Assembly (NCBI GenBank): GCA_903895005.1
Contig: CAITSH010000275.1
Span: 1-39,169, forward strand
From: an uncultured Pseudomonadota bacterium
GTDB lineage: Bacteria > Pseudomonadota > Gammaproteobacteria > Burkholderiales > SG8-39
Direction: 5' to 3'
DNA length: 39,169 bases
Of this stretch, positions 1 to 8,668 are shown one piece after another. Position 1 is the first letter of the stretch; each line of letters opens with the position of its first letter. The notes under the pieces were generated by a model. That model worked only from the letters and a program-made list of their open reading frames with translations, was not told the origin of the DNA and ran no database searches. The position numbers were made by a program, and so were the translations under genes.

Positions 1-1
1 C

Positions 2-250
2 CAGGGCTATTTTGTGCCGCCGAATTACGACTCGATGGTGGGCAAGGTGATAGCCTACGGCGATACCCGCGACCAGGCGATACGCCGCATGCGCATCGCG
101 CTGTCTGAGATGGCCGTGGAGGGCATCCAGACCAATCTGCCTTTGCACCGGGATTTGCTCGTGGATGCGCGCTTCATCAAGGGTGGTACGAGCATTCACT
201 ATCTGGAGCAAAAGCTCGCGCAACAGAATAAACGCCCCGAAAAGAAATAG
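2..250 (+). CDS. accC: Acetyl-CoA carboxylase biotin carboxylase subunit, C-terminal part
   Basis: The reading frame enters from the left edge and runs 82 residues to a TAG stop. The visible tail (PPNYDSMVGKVIAYG, then AIRRMRIAL and a GIQTNLPLH segment) is the conserved C-terminal region of biotin carboxylase, the ATP-dependent enzyme that carboxylates the biotin on AccB in the first step of fatty acid synthesis. The family is about 450 residues long, so only the last fifth is present. prmA follows after 96 bp; the accBC-prmA order is common in proteobacteria. The start and the ATP-grasp domain lie outside the window. Confidence 0.93.
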   Translation, partial: QGYFVPPNYDSMVGKVIAYGDTRDQAIRRMRIALSEMAVEGIQTNLPLHRDLLVDARFIKGGTSIHYLEQKLAQQNKRPEKK

Positions 251-346
251 TACGTCCTTGCAAGCCCAGTTTATAAAGGTGCATGCGCTGATGCGCTTGA
301 TTACCGCCAATCCGCGGACACACGTTTACACCCCCGGTGACCCTAC

Positions 347-1240
347 ATGCCTTGGCTGTCCGTAATTCTGGAAACGGACGCGGCGCACGCAGAGCCGCTG
401 TCCGACGCGCTATTGGAGGCCGGTGCGCTTTCCGTCAGCGCGGAAGATGCCGATGCGGGGACGGCCGCAGAGCGGCCTCACTTTGGCGAACCGGGCTCTG
501 ACGAGCGGGCCGGGTGGAATCGTTCACTGCTGTGCATGCTTTGCCGACCGGAAGAGGACGTTGCCGCTCTCGTTGCGACGGCAGTCGCTGCAGCGGGGCT
601 CGGGCAAATTCCGTCCTATCGCACCGAGATCGTCGCCGATGAAGACTGGGTGCGCCGAACGCAATCGCAATTTCAACCGGTCCAGGTATCACAACGGCTC
701 TGGGTCGTGCCCTCATGGCACCAGCCCCCTGACCCGGGGGCCATCAACATCCATATCGATCCGGGCCTCGCTTTCGGTACCGGTACGCACCCGACAACGA
801 AGCTTTGCCTGCAATGGCTGGAGGCAAACCTCCTGAGTGGTGAGCGGGTGCTCGACTACGGCTGCGGATCGGGCATTCTTGCGATCGCGGCCGTCAAGCT
901 GGGTGCCGGTCCGACAACGGGCATCGATATCGACCCGGAGGCCGTCGCCACGGCAAAATATAACAGCGAGAACAATAACGTCGTCGCAACGTTCCACTCT
1001 GCGGATGCGACACCGGACACCGAGGCTGATGTACTCGTCGCCAACATTCTTGCCAATCCACTGGTACTGCTCGCACCCGCACTCACCGGGCACACGCGTC
1101 GAGGCGGGCGCATCGTGTTATCGGGCATCCTTGCGACGCAAGCCGACGAAGTCATCGCAGCTTACCGACCCGAATTCGAGCTCGTTGCGTTCGCGTTTGA
1201 CGAAGGCTGGGTCTGCCTGACAGGCACGAGGCGCACATGA
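347..1240 (+). CDS. prmA: Ribosomal protein L11 methyltransferase
   Basis: A 297-residue protein of normal PrmA length. The C-terminal half is a class I SAM-dependent methyltransferase: the PrmA-specific DPGLAFGTGTHPTT segment precedes the SAM-binding motif VLDYGCGSGILAIAA, an acidic GIDIDPEAV strand, and the NILANPL motif that replaces NPPY in this family. The poorly conserved N-terminal part is the L11-recognition domain. It trimethylates ribosomal protein L11 in the cytoplasm. The ATG start has only a weak GGTGA upstream. Its stop overlaps the next start in an ATGA, which implies translational coupling with the zinc-ribbon gene. Confidence 0.96.
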   Translation: MPWLSVILETDAAHAEPLSDALLEAGALSVSAEDADAGTAAERPHFGEPGSDERAGWNRSLLCMLCRPEEDVAALVATAVAAAGLGQIPSYRTEIVADEDWVRRTQSQFQPVQVSQRLWVVPSWHQPPDPGAINIHIDPGLAFGTGTHPTTKLCLQWLEANLLSGERVLDYGCGSGILAIAAVKLGAGPTTGIDIDPEAVATAKYNSENNNVVATFHSADATPDTEADVLVANILANPLVLLAPALTGHTRRGGRIVLSGILATQADEVIAAYRPEFELVAFAFDEGWVCLTGTRRT

Positions 1241-2088
1241 TCACGCAATGCTCGGCCTGCCAGACCGCGTTTCGCGTTACCGAAACCCAGCTGGCCGCAC
1301 GCGGCGGTCAGGTAAGATGCGGCGCCTGCGCGAACGTGTTTGACGCAATGGCACACCTGCTGGAGATGATGCCGCCACAGGAACCGAAACCCGCCTTCGA
1401 GACACCCGCACGGGATGTGCACCGGCTCAATGCATGGCCTGAGCCGGAAGGCGCGACGACACCCGCGGACACACCCCCGGCAAGCGTGGATACCGTTCAA
1501 CCTGTACCCATCGCCGTCCCGGCGCATATTCCGGACGCAACGCCACTCCGGGCGACTCTGACCAGCGCGACTCCGACCGAATTTTCGTTTGGCCCCACGG
1601 CGAAGAAGCCGATGCACCAAATGGCATGGACCGCTACGGTTGCCCTGCTCGCATTGCTGCTGGCGGCCCAAGGCCTGTTCTATTTCCGCAGTGACATCGC
1701 TTTGCTCGCACCCGAAACCAAACCATTACTAAAGGATGCCTGTACGTTGCTTGGCTGCACAATCCCGCTGCCCCAGCGCTCCGATCTAATGACCATCGAG
1801 GCATCGGACCTGCAGGCGGACGGCGTTAATCCGAATGTGGTGATTCTTACCGCGAACCTGCGCAATCGTGCGGCCTTCGCGCAGGCCCATCCAGCTCTTG
1901 AGCTGACACTCACCGACACACAGGACTTGCCCTTGGCGCGCCGTGTGCTTTTGGCCGCGGATTACCTTGATTCCCCGCCGAACAATGAAAGCGGGTTTGC
2001 CGCGGGCGCGGAACGGGCCATCCGCGTCACCTTGCAGTTGGCCGACATCAAGGCCACGGGCTACAGGCTTTATCTTTTCTACCCGTAG
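1237..2088 (+). CDS. Zinc-ribbon membrane protein (MJ0042 zinc finger plus DUF3426)
   Basis: A 283-residue protein. The N-terminus carries a CxxC...CxxC zinc ribbon (Cys5, Cys8, Cys28, Cys31) typical of the MJ0042 domain. A Pro/Thr-rich linker of about 85 residues follows, then one transmembrane helix around residues 130-150 (WTATVALLALLLAAQGLFYF) and a C-terminal domain resembling DUF3426. This suggests a cytoplasmic zinc finger tethered to the inner membrane with an outer-face domain. It overlaps prmA by 4 bp, and this pairing recurs in betaproteobacteria. The molecular function is unknown; a regulatory role would be a guess. Confidence 0.85.
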   Translation: MITQCSACQTAFRVTETQLAARGGQVRCGACANVFDAMAHLLEMMPPQEPKPAFETPARDVHRLNAWPEPEGATTPADTPPASVDTVQPVPIAVPAHIPDATPLRATLTSATPTEFSFGPTAKKPMHQMAWTATVALLALLLAAQGLFYFRSDIALLAPETKPLLKDACTLLGCTIPLPQRSDLMTIEASDLQADGVNPNVVILTANLRNRAAFAQAHPALELTLTDTQDLPLARRVLLAADYLDSPPNNESGFAAGAERAIRVTLQLADIKATGYRLYLFYP

Positions 2089-2158
2089 GCCGAAAACAGA
2101 TCACCGGTATTTTTTGGGACGCCGACGGCGCCCGATCACACAGCAAAAAGGAGTTCAC

Positions 2159-3097
2159 ATGCGCACGCTCATTTGCGGTTCGATGGCTTTTGACAACATC
2201 ATGGTGTTTCAGGGGCATTTCAAAGATCAAATCATGCCCGACCAGATTCACATCCTGAATGTGTCGTTTCTGGTGCCGCAAATGCGGCGCGAGTTTGGCG
2301 GGTGCGCCGGCAATATCGCTTACAACCTGAAATTGCTGGGCGGCGATCCGCTGATCATGGCAACGGTCGGCAGTGATGCAGGACCCTATCTCACGCGACT
2401 GGATAAACTCGAACTCGCGCGCACCCATGTCCGACAGCATGCCAACGCGCTCACAGCGCAAGCCTTCATCACCACGGATCTGGACGACAACCAGATCACC
2501 GCGTTTCACCCCGGCGCCATGAATTTCTCCCACATGGATCACGTCAGTGGTTGGATGGACGTGGACCTTGCGATCGTCGCCCCCGACGGCAGGGAGGGCA
2601 TGCTGCTGCACGCCCGCGAGCTTGCGGCGCAGGAAATCCCCTTCATATTCGATCCGGGTCAGGGCCTGCCGATGTTCTCCGGTGAGGAGTTGCTGAATTT
2701 CGTGAAACTTGCCACCTATGTCGCGGTCAATGACTACGAGGGGAAAATGCTCGAGGAGCGCACCGGCACCACGCTGGAAAAAATCGCCGCGGGGGTTGAA
2801 GCGCTGATCGTCACGCGCGGCGCCGAGGGCTCGTCTATTTTTACCGGGGGTCAACGCATCGATATACCTTGCGTTAAAGCGGAAGAGATCCTCGATCCGA
2901 CCGGCTGCGGCGATGCCTACCGTGCCGGGCTGTTGTACGGGATTACCTCGGGGTTTGACTGGCGCAAGACGGGACAGATCGCTTCGCTGATGGGCTCACT
3001 CAAGATTGCTTCGCGCGGCGGGCAGAACCACACTCCGACCCGCGAGCAGATTAACGCCGGCTATAAGCAGGCATTTGGCGACCCGCTATGGGCCTAA
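2159..3097 (+). CDS. PfkB-family carbohydrate/nucleoside kinase
   Basis: A 312-residue cytoplasmic kinase of the ribokinase/PfkB fold. The N-terminus has the GG-containing signature (EFGGCAGNIAYNLKLLGG), and the C-terminus has the active-site anion-hole motif DPTGCGDAYRAGLLYG, in which the second Asp is the expected catalytic base. An adenosine kinase-like or sugar kinase activity is plausible, but the substrate cannot be read from sequence. The ATG was chosen because AAAAAGGAG lies six bases upstream and the family N-terminus begins there. An in-frame extension further upstream would overlap the previous gene and has no family support. Confidence 0.9.
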   Translation: MRTLICGSMAFDNIMVFQGHFKDQIMPDQIHILNVSFLVPQMRREFGGCAGNIAYNLKLLGGDPLIMATVGSDAGPYLTRLDKLELARTHVRQHANALTAQAFITTDLDDNQITAFHPGAMNFSHMDHVSGWMDVDLAIVAPDGREGMLLHARELAAQEIPFIFDPGQGLPMFSGEELLNFVKLATYVAVNDYEGKMLEERTGTTLEKIAAGVEALIVTRGAEGSSIFTGGQRIDIPCVKAEEILDPTGCGDAYRAGLLYGITSGFDWRKTGQIASLMGSLKIASRGGQNHTPTREQINAGYKQAFGDPLWA

Positions 3098-3119
3098 CAC
3101 CAGAACGCAGGAGTCAAAC

Positions 3120-3584
3120 ATGAAACCAGGAATCAATCAGGCCGCACTCATCACACTGGTCGCGGTGGCATCACTCGCCGGCTGCGCTACCGAAAGCAGT
3201 TCGGGCAGCGTCTACTCAGCCTCACAGGCACGACGTGAAGCCACTGTGCGCATGGGTGTGGTGGAGAGCGTGCGCCAAGTCACTATCGAAGGCAGCCGCG
3301 GCCCCGTGGGCGCAATCGCCGGTGGTGCCGTGGGCGGCGTGGCTGGATCAAATATCGGCGGCGGCAAAGGATCGACCATCGGATCGATACTGGGCGCCGT
3401 GGCTGGCGGCGTGGCAGGACAAGCGCTGGAGCAAAAGGTTACGCAAAAGTCTGCGCTTGAAATCACCGTGCGCCTCGAGTCAGGGGAATTGCGTGCAATC
3501 ACCCAGGACGCGGATGAAAGTTTCAAACCGGGCGAACGCGTCCGGCTGCTCACCTCCGGCGGCGTCACCCGCGTTTCCCACTAA
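3120..3584 (+). CDS. Glycine-zipper outer membrane lipoprotein (17 kDa antigen / SlyB type)
   Basis: A 154-residue precursor with a lipoprotein signal peptide ending in the lipobox LAGC (Cys22), preceded by a hydrophobic core (ALITLVAVAS). The middle (about residues 65-105) is a glycine zipper with repeated GxxxG spacing (GAIAGGAVGGVAG, then GSILGAVAGGVAG), as in the Rickettsia 17-kDa antigen and SlyB/Pcp proteins. The C-terminus is a small beta-rich domain. It is probably anchored in the outer membrane. A good GCAGGAG ribosome site lies six to seven bases before the ATG. The palindrome at 3603-3643 follows the stop closely. Confidence 0.9.
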   Translation: MKPGINQAALITLVAVASLAGCATESSSGSVYSASQARREATVRMGVVESVRQVTIEGSRGPVGAIAGGAVGGVAGSNIGGGKGSTIGSILGAVAGGVAGQALEQKVTQKSALEITVRLESGELRAITQDADESFKPGERVRLLTSGGVTRVSH

Positions 3585-3602
3585 GCGATTTACACGAAAC
3601 AC

Positions 3603-3643
3603 AATGGCCGTAAAGCCGCGCCAGGCGCGGATTTACAGCCATT
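3603..3643. repeat. Intergenic palindrome, copy 1
   Basis: An imperfect inverted repeat with 18 of 20 pairs, centred on A3623, directly downstream of the lipoprotein gene. Its core is CCGCGCC-A-GGCGCGG, with outer arms AATGGC and GCCATT. It closely resembles the perfect palindrome at 17013-17051. No U-rich tract follows, so it is not a canonical intrinsic terminator; a transcribed hairpin or REP-like element is more likely. Confidence 0.7.
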
Positions 3644-3717
3644 ACAACGATTTTTCCAAGGCGCCGGTACGGCGGATCCGCCCCGCGTGGGTTGCAGCCC
3701 GTTAGAATTATCCCGCC

Positions 3718-4521
3718 ATGAACCGCCCCACGCCGTTTGCCAAACGCCTGTCGCGCCTGATCCTGCTCGCTTTGCACCTGTTACGCGCGCTGGGTATCGC
3801 CGCGTTCCTGTACCAGGGAAAGTCTCCGGCGCAACAGGCAAAAATCCGCCAGCGCTGGTCACGCGAACTACTCTTGCTTCTGCATATTAAGTTGATACCG
3901 GTTGATACGCCTGAGACCGTGCCAGAACGCTGTCTTCTTGTCAGCAACCACGTCTCCTGGCTTGATATCTTCGTCATCAATGCAGTGCTGCCCGCCACCT
4001 TTGTTTCGAAAGCCGACGTTGCGAAATGGCCATTGGTGGGATGGATGTGCACCCGTGCCGGAACGCTGTACATCGAGCGCGGCAGCAAGAGCGGCGCGCG
4101 ACGCGCCAACCAGGGCATTGCCGGCGCACTCGCCTCGGGCGCGGTCGTCGCAATCTGTCCAGAGGGAACCACAACCTACGGCGATGACCTGCTCCCGTTT
4201 CACGCCGCGCTGTTCCAACCCGCAGTGGAAGCAAACGCTGCGGTATTGCCAGTGGCACTGCGCTATCACGACATAAAAAACAATTTATGCCGTAGCGCCG
4301 CCTACGTTGGCGAAGATTCGCTGCTCGATTCAATCTGGGCAATCGTTTCCACCCGCCACATGCGGGCCACCGTGACATTTATGCCCTTGATCGGCCCCAC
4401 AGGTGGATCTCGGCGCGAGCTCGCGCGTGCGGCAGAAGCCGCTATTGGTTCGGAAATGGGCGTCCGGGTGCGAGCGCAGGCTGCTGAAAAACACGTCGAT
4501 CCTCAAGGCACACCGCAGTAA
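3718..4521 (+). CDS. Lysophospholipid acyltransferase family protein (PlsC-like)
   Basis: A 267-residue protein with the PlsC acyltransferase signature: the catalytic HX4D motif in NHVSWLD (His78, Asp83), a GTLYIERG segment (motif II) and CPEGTT (motif III, the usual FPEGTR). The N-terminal hydrophobic stretch (residues 11-31) is a likely membrane anchor. Proteins of this family acylate 1-acyl-glycerol-3-phosphate or related lysolipids at the inner membrane. PlsC proper and OlsA-type acyltransferases cannot be separated here. Its last 80 bp overlap the convergent apaH on the opposite strand. Confidence 0.88.
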   Translation: MNRPTPFAKRLSRLILLALHLLRALGIAAFLYQGKSPAQQAKIRQRWSRELLLLLHIKLIPVDTPETVPERCLLVSNHVSWLDIFVINAVLPATFVSKADVAKWPLVGWMCTRAGTLYIERGSKSGARRANQGIAGALASGAVVAICPEGTTTYGDDLLPFHAALFQPAVEANAAVLPVALRYHDIKNNLCRSAAYVGEDSLLDSIWAIVSTRHMRATVTFMPLIGPTGGSRRELARAAEAAIGSEMGVRVRAQAAEKHVDPQGTPQ

Positions 4522-5269
4522 GGCTGCCGCCCCAGGCACAGCCGGTGTCGAGTGCGACAAGGTCGTGACGTACCACGAGACCCAGTGCGGACCAGTGACC
4601 GCAGACCATGATGTGATCGGCACTGGCACGTTCGGGCGCATCAAACCACGGGAAGTAGCCTTCGGGCCCGCTGCCAATGCCGCCCTTGCTTGTAAATTCC
4701 ATTTTTCCGTGCACAGTGCAAAACCGCATGCGTGTCATCGCATTCACAATCACCCGCAAGCGATCCGCGCCGGTCAGCGAGTCGGCCCACTCCTGCGGCT
4801 TGCTGCCGTACAGGTGTTGTAAAAACGGGCCGTAGCGGTCTCCGCGCAATGCGGATTCGATTTCTGCGGCGCGGAGTTTGGCGGTCGCGACATCCCATTG
4901 AGGCAGCAAACCGGCATGTACCATGACATGCCCATCAGCGATATGCAGCAAAGGCCGTTCGCGCAACCAACCAAGCAGATCGTCGCGGTCCGGCGCGGCA
5001 AGCAATGCGCCCAGCGTGTCGTCCGGCCGCTGGCGTGCGTATCCCTCGGAAACCGCAAGCAGATGCAGGTCGTGGTTGCCCAGCACAGCGACACAATTGT
5101 CGCCAAGAGAAGATAACAATCGGAGGACCTCAAGCGAACCGGGTCCCCGATTAACCAGATCACCGACAAGCCACAGGGTGTCGGACGCCGGATCAAAGCG
5201 CATCGCGTCCATGAGGCGCAGTAACTCCTCGTGACACCCCTGCACATCCCCGATCGCGTAGGTGGCCAT
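4442..5269 (-). CDS. apaH: Bis(5'-nucleosyl)-tetraphosphatase, symmetrical
   Basis: A 275-residue protein close to E. coli ApaH (280). It shows the calcineurin-type metallophosphoesterase motifs in order: YAIGDVQG (GDxxG), [10 protein letters not shown] (GDxxDR-like), [10 protein letters not shown] (GNHD/E), and a late GHWSALG with a C-terminal DTGCAWGG. It hydrolyses Ap4A to two ADP in the cytoplasm. The start is the ATG of MATYAIGD, because 40 residues of in-frame upstream sequence lie inside comM and do not match the family. The gene begins 13 bp after comM ends, so co-transcription with ubiK-comM is likely. The 3' end overlaps the PlsC-like gene by 80 bp. Confidence 0.95.
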   Translation of the reverse strand: MATYAIGDVQGCHEELLRLMDAMRFDPASDTLWLVGDLVNRGPGSLEVLRLLSSLGDNCVAVLGNHDLHLLAVSEGYARQRPDDTLGALLAAPDRDDLLGWLRERPLLHIADGHVMVHAGLLPQWDVATAKLRAAEIESALRGDRYGPFLQHLYGSKPQEWADSLTGADRLRVIVNAMTRMRFCTVHGKMEFTSKGGIGSGPEGYFPWFDAPERASADHIMVCGHWSALGLVVRHDLVALDTGCAWGGSLTAVCLEDRRVFQQPALAPGRPFPNQ

Positions 5270-5282
5270 CAGTGCCAGAAGC

Positions 5283-6797
5283 TCATGCGAGGGCCGCCTG
5301 TCGGTCGGCACGGCGATATTGAATCGCCTCGGCGATATGCGAAACGTCCGGGCTCGCAGCGTCTGCGAGGTCGGCAATAGTGCGGGCAAGCTTGAGTACG
5401 CGATGGTAGGCGCGGGCCGACAAGGAAAGCCGCACTATGGCCTGCCGCAACAACGCCTCTGCTCCGCTTTCCGGACGACACGCCTGCTCAATCTCGCGCG
5501 GGCCGAGTTCAGCGTTGCATTTTCCCTGCCGCGCCATTTGGCGTTCGCGGGCACGAACAACACGGGCGCGAACCGTGTCCGAGGACTCGCCCGTGTGTTG
5601 GGACAGCAATTCGTCCTGCGGCACCGCCGGCACCTCCATCTGGATGTCGATGCGGTCAAGCAGGGGGCCAGAAATTTTGTCACGATACCGTGCGATTTTG
5701 TCCGGGGTACATCGGCACCGTCCGTTGAAGTGACCAAGATACCCGCACGGGCAGGGATTCATCGCCGCCACCAACTGAAACCGCGCCGGGAATTCAGCCT
5801 GCCTTGCCGCGCGCGAGATCGCAACGCGACCCGATTCAAGCGGTTCGCGCATCGCCTCAAGCACGCGCCGGTCAAATTCGGGCAACTCGTCCAGAAACAA
5901 AACACCATGATGCGCGAGGGAAATTTCCCCCGGCCGTGGATCACTGCCGCCACCGACCAGGGCCACGCTGGAAGCAGAGTGATGGGGTGCCCGAAATGGC
6001 CTTCGCCGCCAGCTCTCCAGGCGGAAGCCGCCGCTGCCGAGCGATTGCAACGCAGCCGATTCCAGCGCCTCCGCGTCCGACAAAGCGGGCAGGAGCCCGG
6101 GAAAACGGGCGGCGAGCATGGACTTGCCCGTTCCCGGTGGACCGCTCATGAGAAGACTGTGTCCGCCGGCGGCGGCAACTTCAAGCGCACGCTTGGCCTG
6201 GGCCTGCCCTTTGACGTCGGCGAGATCGGGGTAGCGCGGGTTCACGTCTGCAACCCGCGCATTCACGCAAAAACGCGTCAGCCGCGCGCTACCGGTCAGG
6301 TGCGCCACCACTTCAAGCAAACTTGCAGCCGGATAAATGGCCGCGTCACCGACGAGCGAAGCCTCTTCGGCGTTTGCAACGGGGAGAATAAAGGCGCGGC
6401 CACTTTTTGCCGCGCGCCAGGTCATAGCGAGCGCACCACGGATCGGACGCAAATCACCGGACAACGATAACTCGCCGGCAAATTCGTATTTCTCAAGCGC
6501 GTCCGCCGGAACTTGTTTTGTCGCGGCAAGAATGCCAAGCGCAATCGCGAGGTCGAAGCGGCCGCTCTCCTTGGGTAATTCAGCTGGCGCGAGATTGACC
6601 GTAATCCGGCGCGCGGGGAAATCAAACCGACACGTCGCGAGTGCCGCGCGCACCCGCTCGCGCGCCTCGCGAACTTCCGCCTCGGGCAGTCCGACGATGG
6701 TAAACGCGGGCAACCCGTTCGCAAGGTGCACTTCAACCGTAACAGACGGCGCCTCCAAACCCGAAAGCGCGCGGCTGTACAGAACGGCGAGCGACAT
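5283..6797 (-). CDS. comM: YifB family Mg chelatase-like AAA ATPase ComM
   Basis: A 504-residue protein of full length. The N-terminal ChlI/Lon-S5-like domain ([16 protein letters not shown]) is followed by an AAA+ ATPase with Walker A GPPGTGKS near residue 220, Walker [11 protein letters not shown], a sensor-1 Asn in MNPCPCG, the cysteine cluster CPCGY...CRC, and a C-terminal Mg chelatase domain. In naturally competent bacteria ComM is a hexameric helicase that drives branch migration during integration of transforming DNA. dprA is also in this window. It lies between ubiK (53 bp upstream) and apaH on the same strand. Confidence 0.95.
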   Translation of the reverse strand: MSLAVLYSRALSGLEAPSVTVEVHLANGLPAFTIVGLPEAEVREARERVRAALATCRFDFPARRITVNLAPAELPKESGRFDLAIALGILAATKQVPADALEKYEFAGELSLSGDLRPIRGALAMTWRAAKSGRAFILPVANAEEASLVGDAAIYPAASLLEVVAHLTGSARLTRFCVNARVADVNPRYPDLADVKGQAQAKRALEVAAAGGHSLLMSGPPGTGKSMLAARFPGLLPALSDAEALESAALQSLGSGGFRLESWRRRPFRAPHHSASSVALVGGGSDPRPGEISLAHHGVLFLDELPEFDRRVLEAMREPLESGRVAISRAARQAEFPARFQLVAAMNPCPCGYLGHFNGRCRCTPDKIARYRDKISGPLLDRIDIQMEVPAVPQDELLSQHTGESSDTVRARVVRARERQMARQGKCNAELGPREIEQACRPESGAEALLRQAIVRLSLSARAYHRVLKLARTIADLADAASPDVSHIAEAIQYRRADRQAALA

Positions 6798-6850
6798 TCA
6801 GCAACCCAAGCGAATGGTTTTGCGCCGAGAGCAAGCCCGCCGGCGGTTGA

Positions 6851-7090
6851 TCATGGACGGCTGGCGGCTTCGATTTCCGCGACCCTTTTCTCCAAGGCGT
6901 CGAGTTTCTCGCGTGTCCGCAACAACACCTTGGCCTGCACATCAAACTCCTCGCGCGTGACCAGATTGAGCCGCGAGAACGCACCCGCGAGCATGGTATG
7001 GAGATTTTTTTCCAGATCGCGCGCGGGGCTGCTGGCGAGAATTTCGCTCATGCGTGCATTTATACTTTCGATGAATTGCGATTTAAGCAT
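6851..7090 (-). CDS. ubiK: Ubiquinone biosynthesis accessory factor UbiK (BMFP/YqiC family)
   Basis: A 79-residue protein whose C-terminal half is a coiled coil (VLLRTREKLDALEKRVAEIE). The length, the N-terminal amphipathic region and the RLNLVTREEFDVQ motif match the UbiK/YqiC/BMFP family, which helps assemble ubiquinone-synthesis proteins in a lipid environment. The ATG at MLKSQF was chosen because the family starts there; the longer in-frame extension runs across the regulatory region of the divergent porin operon. It is first in a probable ubiK-comM-apaH transcript. Confidence 0.9.
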   Translation of the reverse strand: MLKSQFIESINARMSEILASSPARDLEKNLHTMLAGAFSRLNLVTREEFDVQAKVLLRTREKLDALEKRVAEIEAASRP

Positions 7091-7181
7091 GATGGGGTCA
7101 CCGGTTGAGGCGGGGGAATTGGCTCGCTCGAGAGTGTAGCGCCTTGAACCACTAACGTTCCTGCAAGACATTCGGGTGACA

Positions 7182-7196
7182 GCACCGCGTCGGTGC
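7182..7196. promoter_or_regulatory. NtrC-type enhancer site 1
   Basis: GCACC-GCGTC-GGTGC has perfect GCACC/GGTGC half sites, the established consensus for NtrC (NRI) binding upstream of glnA-type promoters. It lies about 110 bp before the sigma-54 element at 7291. Confidence 0.75.
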
Positions 7197-7212
7197 GCTG
7201 GCCGGGCACGAT

Positions 7213-7227
7213 GCATTGCCATAGTGC
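7213..7227. promoter_or_regulatory. NtrC-type enhancer site 2 (weaker)
   Basis: GCATT-GCCAT-AGTGC is an imperfect version of the same dyad, matching 10 of 15 positions of the enteric site GCACCAACATGGTGC. Its centre is 31 bp from site 1, about three helical turns, as expected for cooperating NtrC dimers. Confidence 0.5.
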
Positions 7228-7290
7228 GCGAATGAAAAAACTTTGATGCTTTACTCGACGCAACCATATGATTTATATGATTATACGAGC

Positions 7291-7306
7291 TGGCACGCCA
7301 CCTGCT
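7291..7306 (+). promoter_or_regulatory. Sigma-54 (RpoN) promoter of the porin-glnK-amtB operon
   Basis: TGGCAC-N5-CTGCT matches the -24/-12 consensus TGGCAC-N5-TTGCA/T with one mismatch, and the invariant GG and GC are exactly 10 bp apart. The predicted start is near 7317, giving a leader of roughly 40 nt before the porin ATG. An AT-rich stretch (7262-7288) lies between the enhancer sites and the promoter, where DNA bending would be expected. Confidence 0.8.
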
Positions 7307-7355
7307 ATTAGGGTTCTGCTATTTCATTTATTTTCCAAAAGGAAGGGTGCCCCCC

Positions 7356-8249
7356 ATGAAAAAATTAGTCCTCGTATCCGCTGTTGCAGCGGCGTTTGCT
7401 GCTCCGACTGCGGTTCTGGCACAAGCGGCTCCGGCCGCAGCTCCCGCATCACCGCACACGTTCACGGCCAACGTTGGCCTGGTTTCCGACTATCTGTTCC
7501 GCGGCATCAGCCAGACCCGCGGTGGCCCTGCCTTGCAAGGCGGCGCTGACTACTCCCATTCCAGCGGACTTTACGCTGGCGTCTGGGGATCGAATATCAA
7601 ATGGGTGAGCGATGCCCAGAACGTCAGCGTGCCAGTCGAGGTCGATGTCTACGGCGGCTATAAAAATGCCTTTGGCGGCGGCGACTGGAACTATGACGTC
7701 GGCTATATCGCCTACATCTATGGTGGCAGCAAGGATGTGCCGGCGAGCCCCTCAGCCAAAGCCGACACCCAAGAGGTTTACGGCGCACTGGGCTGGAAAT
7801 GGCTGACCGCGAAATACTCGTACTCAACGTCGCGCAACTTTATCGCCTGGTATGGTGGCCCCGCAGGTGCGAACAGCGGCACCGCTGCAAACCCCACTCG
7901 CACAGACACCCGTGGTAGTGGATACCTGGAACTCAACGCCGCCTACGACCTGGGGAACGGCTGGGGTATCACCGGTCACATTGGAACCCAAAAAGTTGCC
8001 AACTATCAGGCGGTGGGTCAGACCGACGCGTCTTACAGCGATTACAAGGTTGGCGTAACCAAGGATCTTGGTTTTGGCGTTCTTGGCTTGGCGTACTCCA
8101 CAACGTCCGTTAAAGGAACTTGTAACGGGACGGCCGGCGGAAGCAGCGCTTACTGCTGGGGCGTGTATAACAGCGGCACAAACACGACTGGCGGCTTCCG
8201 AGACATGGCAAAGGGTCAGGCCGTCCTGTCCTTTAATAAAACGTTCTAA
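7356..8249 (+). CDS. TorF family putative porin
   Basis: A 297-residue precursor with a Sec signal peptide (MKKLVLVSAVAAAFAAPTAV, cleavage near AQA) and a short Ala/Pro-rich linker. The mature part begins with the family signature NVGLVSDYLFRGISQTRGGPALQGG and has alternating aromatic beta strands ending in a C-terminal Phe (FNKTF), as in outer membrane beta-barrels. The gcw_chp/TorF family is large, and its substrates are undefined. The ATG after an AGGAAGGG ribosome site was preferred over the upstream GTG. Its position behind a sigma-54/NtrC promoter and before glnK-amtB suggests nitrogen-limitation control and a role in nitrogen-source uptake (inference). Confidence 0.88.
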   Translation: MKKLVLVSAVAAAFAAPTAVLAQAAPAAAPASPHTFTANVGLVSDYLFRGISQTRGGPALQGGADYSHSSGLYAGVWGSNIKWVSDAQNVSVPVEVDVYGGYKNAFGGGDWNYDVGYIAYIYGGSKDVPASPSAKADTQEVYGALGWKWLTAKYSYSTSRNFIAWYGGPAGANSGTAANPTRTDTRGSGYLELNAAYDLGNGWGITGHIGTQKVANYQAVGQTDASYSDYKVGVTKDLGFGVLGLAYSTTSVKGTCNGTAGGSSAYCWGVYNSGTNTTGGFRDMAKGQAVLSFNKTF

Positions 8250-8657
<408 letters not shown>

Positions 8658-8668
8658 GGGGACTCACA

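Noticed and set aside
2048..2854. Minus-strand open frame of 268 codons opposite the PfkB kinase
   Set aside because: Shadow frame; the kinase motifs on the plus strand are convincing.
5262..6470. Long plus-strand open frame of 402 codons opposite comM
   Set aside because: Composition shadow of a GC-rich conserved gene; the product has no recognisable domain.
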